The translations under genes and the position numbers were made by a program. Source: Flavihumibacter sp. (GTDB lineage Bacteria; Bacteroidota; Bacteroidia; Chitinophagales; Chitinophagaceae). Taken from it: DNA of 7,127 bases. Location of the stretch: contig JALOMU010000075.1 in the NCBI GenBank assembly GCA_025455285.1, positions 1-7,127 on the forward strand. Reading direction: 5' to 3'. Positions 5,490-7,127 of this stretch are shown here, in pieces; position 1 is the stretch's first letter, and the number at the start of each line of letters is the position of its first letter. The notes beneath the pieces are model-generated. The model saw only the letters and a list, made by a program, of their open reading frames with translations, was not told the DNA's origin and did no database searches.

Positions 5490-6623
5490 TTATTCCTCTT
5501 CTGCAGAATTCTTCAGTTTTCCCAATACTGAATAGGCATTGGCAATTACCAATTCCTCATTGTCCAGGTTCAGCGTAGTATTGCTGATGGCAAGCAATCC
5601 CTTACCAGCCGGTTCTGATTCCACTTCCACCATTTCAAAAGTCAGTGGCTTCACCTGACGGAAAATATATTGTTTATTGCCATACCGCACCACTGCTTCT
5701 TCCGGAACGGTAAGTGCTTTGCGTTTATCGAGAAACACAGTGGCATTCAGAAACATTCCCGGCATGAGGTGATCCGGCATTTTCTCAAAATGACAATGCA
5801 CAGTACCGCTTCGGTTTTCATCCACATTGCGGGTAAAAATTAAAATTTCACCCGGGTATTCGATTTCCGGCTCATCCACAAATTGCATACTAACACGCTG
5901 GCCTACCCGAAGCTTTGCCATATCCTTTTCAAAAACGGTCAACGCGCCATGCATATCATCCGGGTTTATCAGTTCAAATAAAACATCCGTAGGATTCACA
6001 TATTTACCGATGTTCACATTAACTTTGGAAACATATCCATTGATAGGCGACCGAAGTGCAACAGACCGGGACAAATTTTCCGCCGTCAGCTGTTCTGGCT
6101 GTAGCCCAACCAGACGAAGCTTTTCACTATACCCTTTAAGTAATACCTCCTGGCTTTCCACATCCGTACTCACCTGTTGCAATACCTTATCAGCATTCAC
6201 TTTATTCTCATTTAGAATCCGCTGACGCTCCAGGTCCTGCTTGAGGTAATCCAGTTTGCTTTGGGTAACCAGGTAGTCCTGCTGTAGTTGCACCAGGGCC
6301 TGATCTTCAATTGCTCCAATTACCTCCCCTTTTCGCACACGCATGCCCGGTAGTAAGCGGGTTGATTTCAAATATCCTCCCAAAGGAAAACTCACCGATA
6401 CAATATTCTGGGGGGGTACATCCACAACGCCGTTTACAGTTAGGGTACTGCTGATTTCTTTTGATACCGCTTTACCGGTAATAACCCCTCCCATTCGAAG
6501 CTGACTGCTGTCCAGTTCAACCTGGTTGGTAAGCAATTGTGAGGTTGTTGTTTCGGATTTGGGTGCTGCTGTATTACAAGCCGCCATCACGCCAACCGAT
6601 ACTATAATTGATAGCTTTTTCAT
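5490..6623 (-). CDS. RND efflux periplasmic adaptor subunit (HlyD/CusB-CzcB type), lipoprotein
   Basis: This 377-residue membrane-fusion protein links an inner-membrane RND pump to an outer-membrane TolC channel across the periplasm. The lipoprotein signal is MKKLSIIVSVGVMAAC, with lipobox M-A-A-Cys16. A first lipoyl half follows at about 64-110 (VNGVVDVPPQNIVSVSFPLGG around 64-84, then LLPGMRVRKGEVIG), a helical hairpin at about 111-180, the second lipoyl half ALRSPINGYVSKV at 189-201 with VNIGKYVNPTDVLFEL after it, a beta-barrel domain at about 225-300 including LMPGMF (286-291) and a membrane-proximal domain with LTVPEEAVVRYG at 304-315. The family usually exports divalent metals or copper, but no Met- or His-rich N-terminal metal site is seen, so the substrate is open. 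The start is 5 bases after the upstream TolC-type stop, a tight operon link. Confidence 0.93.
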   Translation of the reverse strand: MKKLSIIVSVGVMAACNTAAPKSETTTSQLLTNQVELDSSQLRMGGVITGKAVSKEISSTLTVNGVVDVPPQNIVSVSFPLGGYLKSTRLLPGMRVRKGEVIGAIEDQALVQLQQDYLVTQSKLDYLKQDLERQRILNENKVNADKVLQQVSTDVESQEVLLKGYSEKLRLVGLQPEQLTAENLSRSVALRSPINGYVSKVNVNIGKYVNPTDVLFELINPDDMHGALTVFEKDMAKLRVGQRVSMQFVDEPEIEYPGEILIFTRNVDENRSGTVHCHFEKMPDHLMPGMFLNATVFLDKRKALTVPEEAVVRYGNKQYIFRQVKPLTFEMVEVESEPAGKGLLAISNTTLNLDNEELVIANAYSVLGKLKNSAEEE

Positions 6624-6628
6624 TGTTG

Positions 6629-7127
6629 TTAATTTCCATTTACAAAGTTCATTTCAACCAATTGCGTATTATAAGCTTTCACTGCATCCAGATAATTCAG
6701 TCTTATGTTGATGCTCTGATTCATCAACATGGTCCATTGCAGATAATCAATCTCTCCGTTTTCATAAGCAGCCCGGGCCTGTAGTTGCAGGGCGTCTGCC
6801 TGCTTTTTACCGGATTGCCTGAAATAATTTATCTGATCCTGTGATTTTTTCATCTCCTCTTCCAGTTGGAGTTGCCGGTACTGAAGCGACTGTAGCAATG
6901 CAGAAGCCTGCGTAGCAGCCTGCTCCACCTGGACTTCTGCGGCTTTTAACCGGGTACGGGTGGCCTTCATAAACAAGGGAAGCCCCATAGTAAAGTTGAC
7001 CGAGTGAAAGCGGTAACCCGGACCAAAATACAGATTATCCACCCCGTTTCTGCTTTGATATCCCACAATGGACATATTGGTATATCCAACCGTAAACTCG
7101 GGCAGCAATTGTGCTTTTTCAGTTTTG
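6629..7127 (-). CDS. TolC-type outer-membrane efflux protein or CusA-TolC fusion, C-terminal part (5'-partial)
   Basis: The reading frame is open to the right edge, so the N-terminus is outside the window. A TTG at 7106-7108 lies in frame, but the residues before it (KTEKAQ) join directly to LLPEFTVGYTN, as TolC-family proteins do, so it is not a start. Visible features are LLPEFTVGY followed by GLPLFMKATRTRLKAAE, the end of a TolC beta segment leading into a coiled coil. A long Gln/Glu/Lys-rich helical region follows, then the repeat-like AYENGEIDYLQW and the terminal helix with YLDAVKAYNTQLVEMNF. This is the second half of the outer-membrane channel of a tripartite pump. In Bacteroidota the same segment is often fused to the C-terminus of a CusA/CzcA pump of about 1,450 residues, so it may be either a separate protein or such a fusion. 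It precedes the adaptor gene by 5 bases. Confidence 0.88.
   Translation of the reverse strand, partial: KTEKAQLLPEFTVGYTNMSIVGYQSRNGVDNLYFGPGYRFHSVNFTMGLPLFMKATRTRLKAAEVQVEQAATQASALLQSLQYRQLQLEEEMKKSQDQINYFRQSGKKQADALQLQARAAYENGEIDYLQWTMLMNQSINIRLNYLDAVKAYNTQLVEMNFVNGN

Noticed and set aside
5501..5520. Imperfect hairpin with four T as a rho-independent terminator
   Set aside because: Six-base stem with a C-T mismatch, four-base loop and only four T is too weak to call; it also encodes the adaptor C-terminus.

Overview
The window reads as a compact piece of a Bacteroidota chromosome, possibly Chitinophagales. The clues are moderate GC, A-rich ribosome-binding regions, a TAnnTTTG-type promoter element, lipoprotein signal peptides with loose lipoboxes, and protein families whose closest remembered relatives are from that phylum. 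The placement is inference from style and family; there is no rRNA or other marker here. No RNA genes, mobile elements, CRISPR arrays or long non-coding stretches were seen. The longest gap between called genes is 38 bases.

Plus strand, 1-5489: seven genes in one direction, spaced from an 11-base overlap to a 38-base gap, so probably one operon that begins before the window. In order they are: the C-terminal half of a GCS2/YbdK-type carboxylate-amine ligase; a small putative lipoprotein of unknown function; a small helical protein of unknown function; a lipoprotein metal-dependent amidohydrolase of the YtcJ type; a class I glutamine amidotransferase; an ATP-grasp ligase whose motif order looks circularly permuted; and a one-domain cupin. 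A second, internal transcription start just before the amidotransferase is plausible.

Minus strand, 7127-5490: a TolC-type outer-membrane efflux segment, open at the right edge, followed 5 bases later by a lipoprotein periplasmic adaptor of the CusB/CzcB (HlyD) type. This is the downstream end of an RND efflux operon. In Bacteroidota such TolC segments can be fused to the C-terminus of the CusA/CzcA pump, and the cut-off N-terminus prevents a decision. The two operons converge with no base between their stop codons (cupin TGA at 5487-5489, adaptor stop on 5490-5492).

The most interesting unit is the plus-strand operon. It holds two unrelated amide-bond-forming ligases (GCS2 and ATP-grasp) and a glutamine amidotransferase with an intact Cys-His-Glu triad but an unusual nucleophile elbow. 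Alongside them are an exported amidohydrolase and two unrecognised small proteins, one of them apparently exported. A reasonable hypothesis is that the cytoplasmic enzymes build or recycle a small gamma-glutamyl or other amide-linked metabolite, and that the exported proteins handle a related compound in the periplasm. The individual enzyme families are clear, but their substrates and their joint function are inference.
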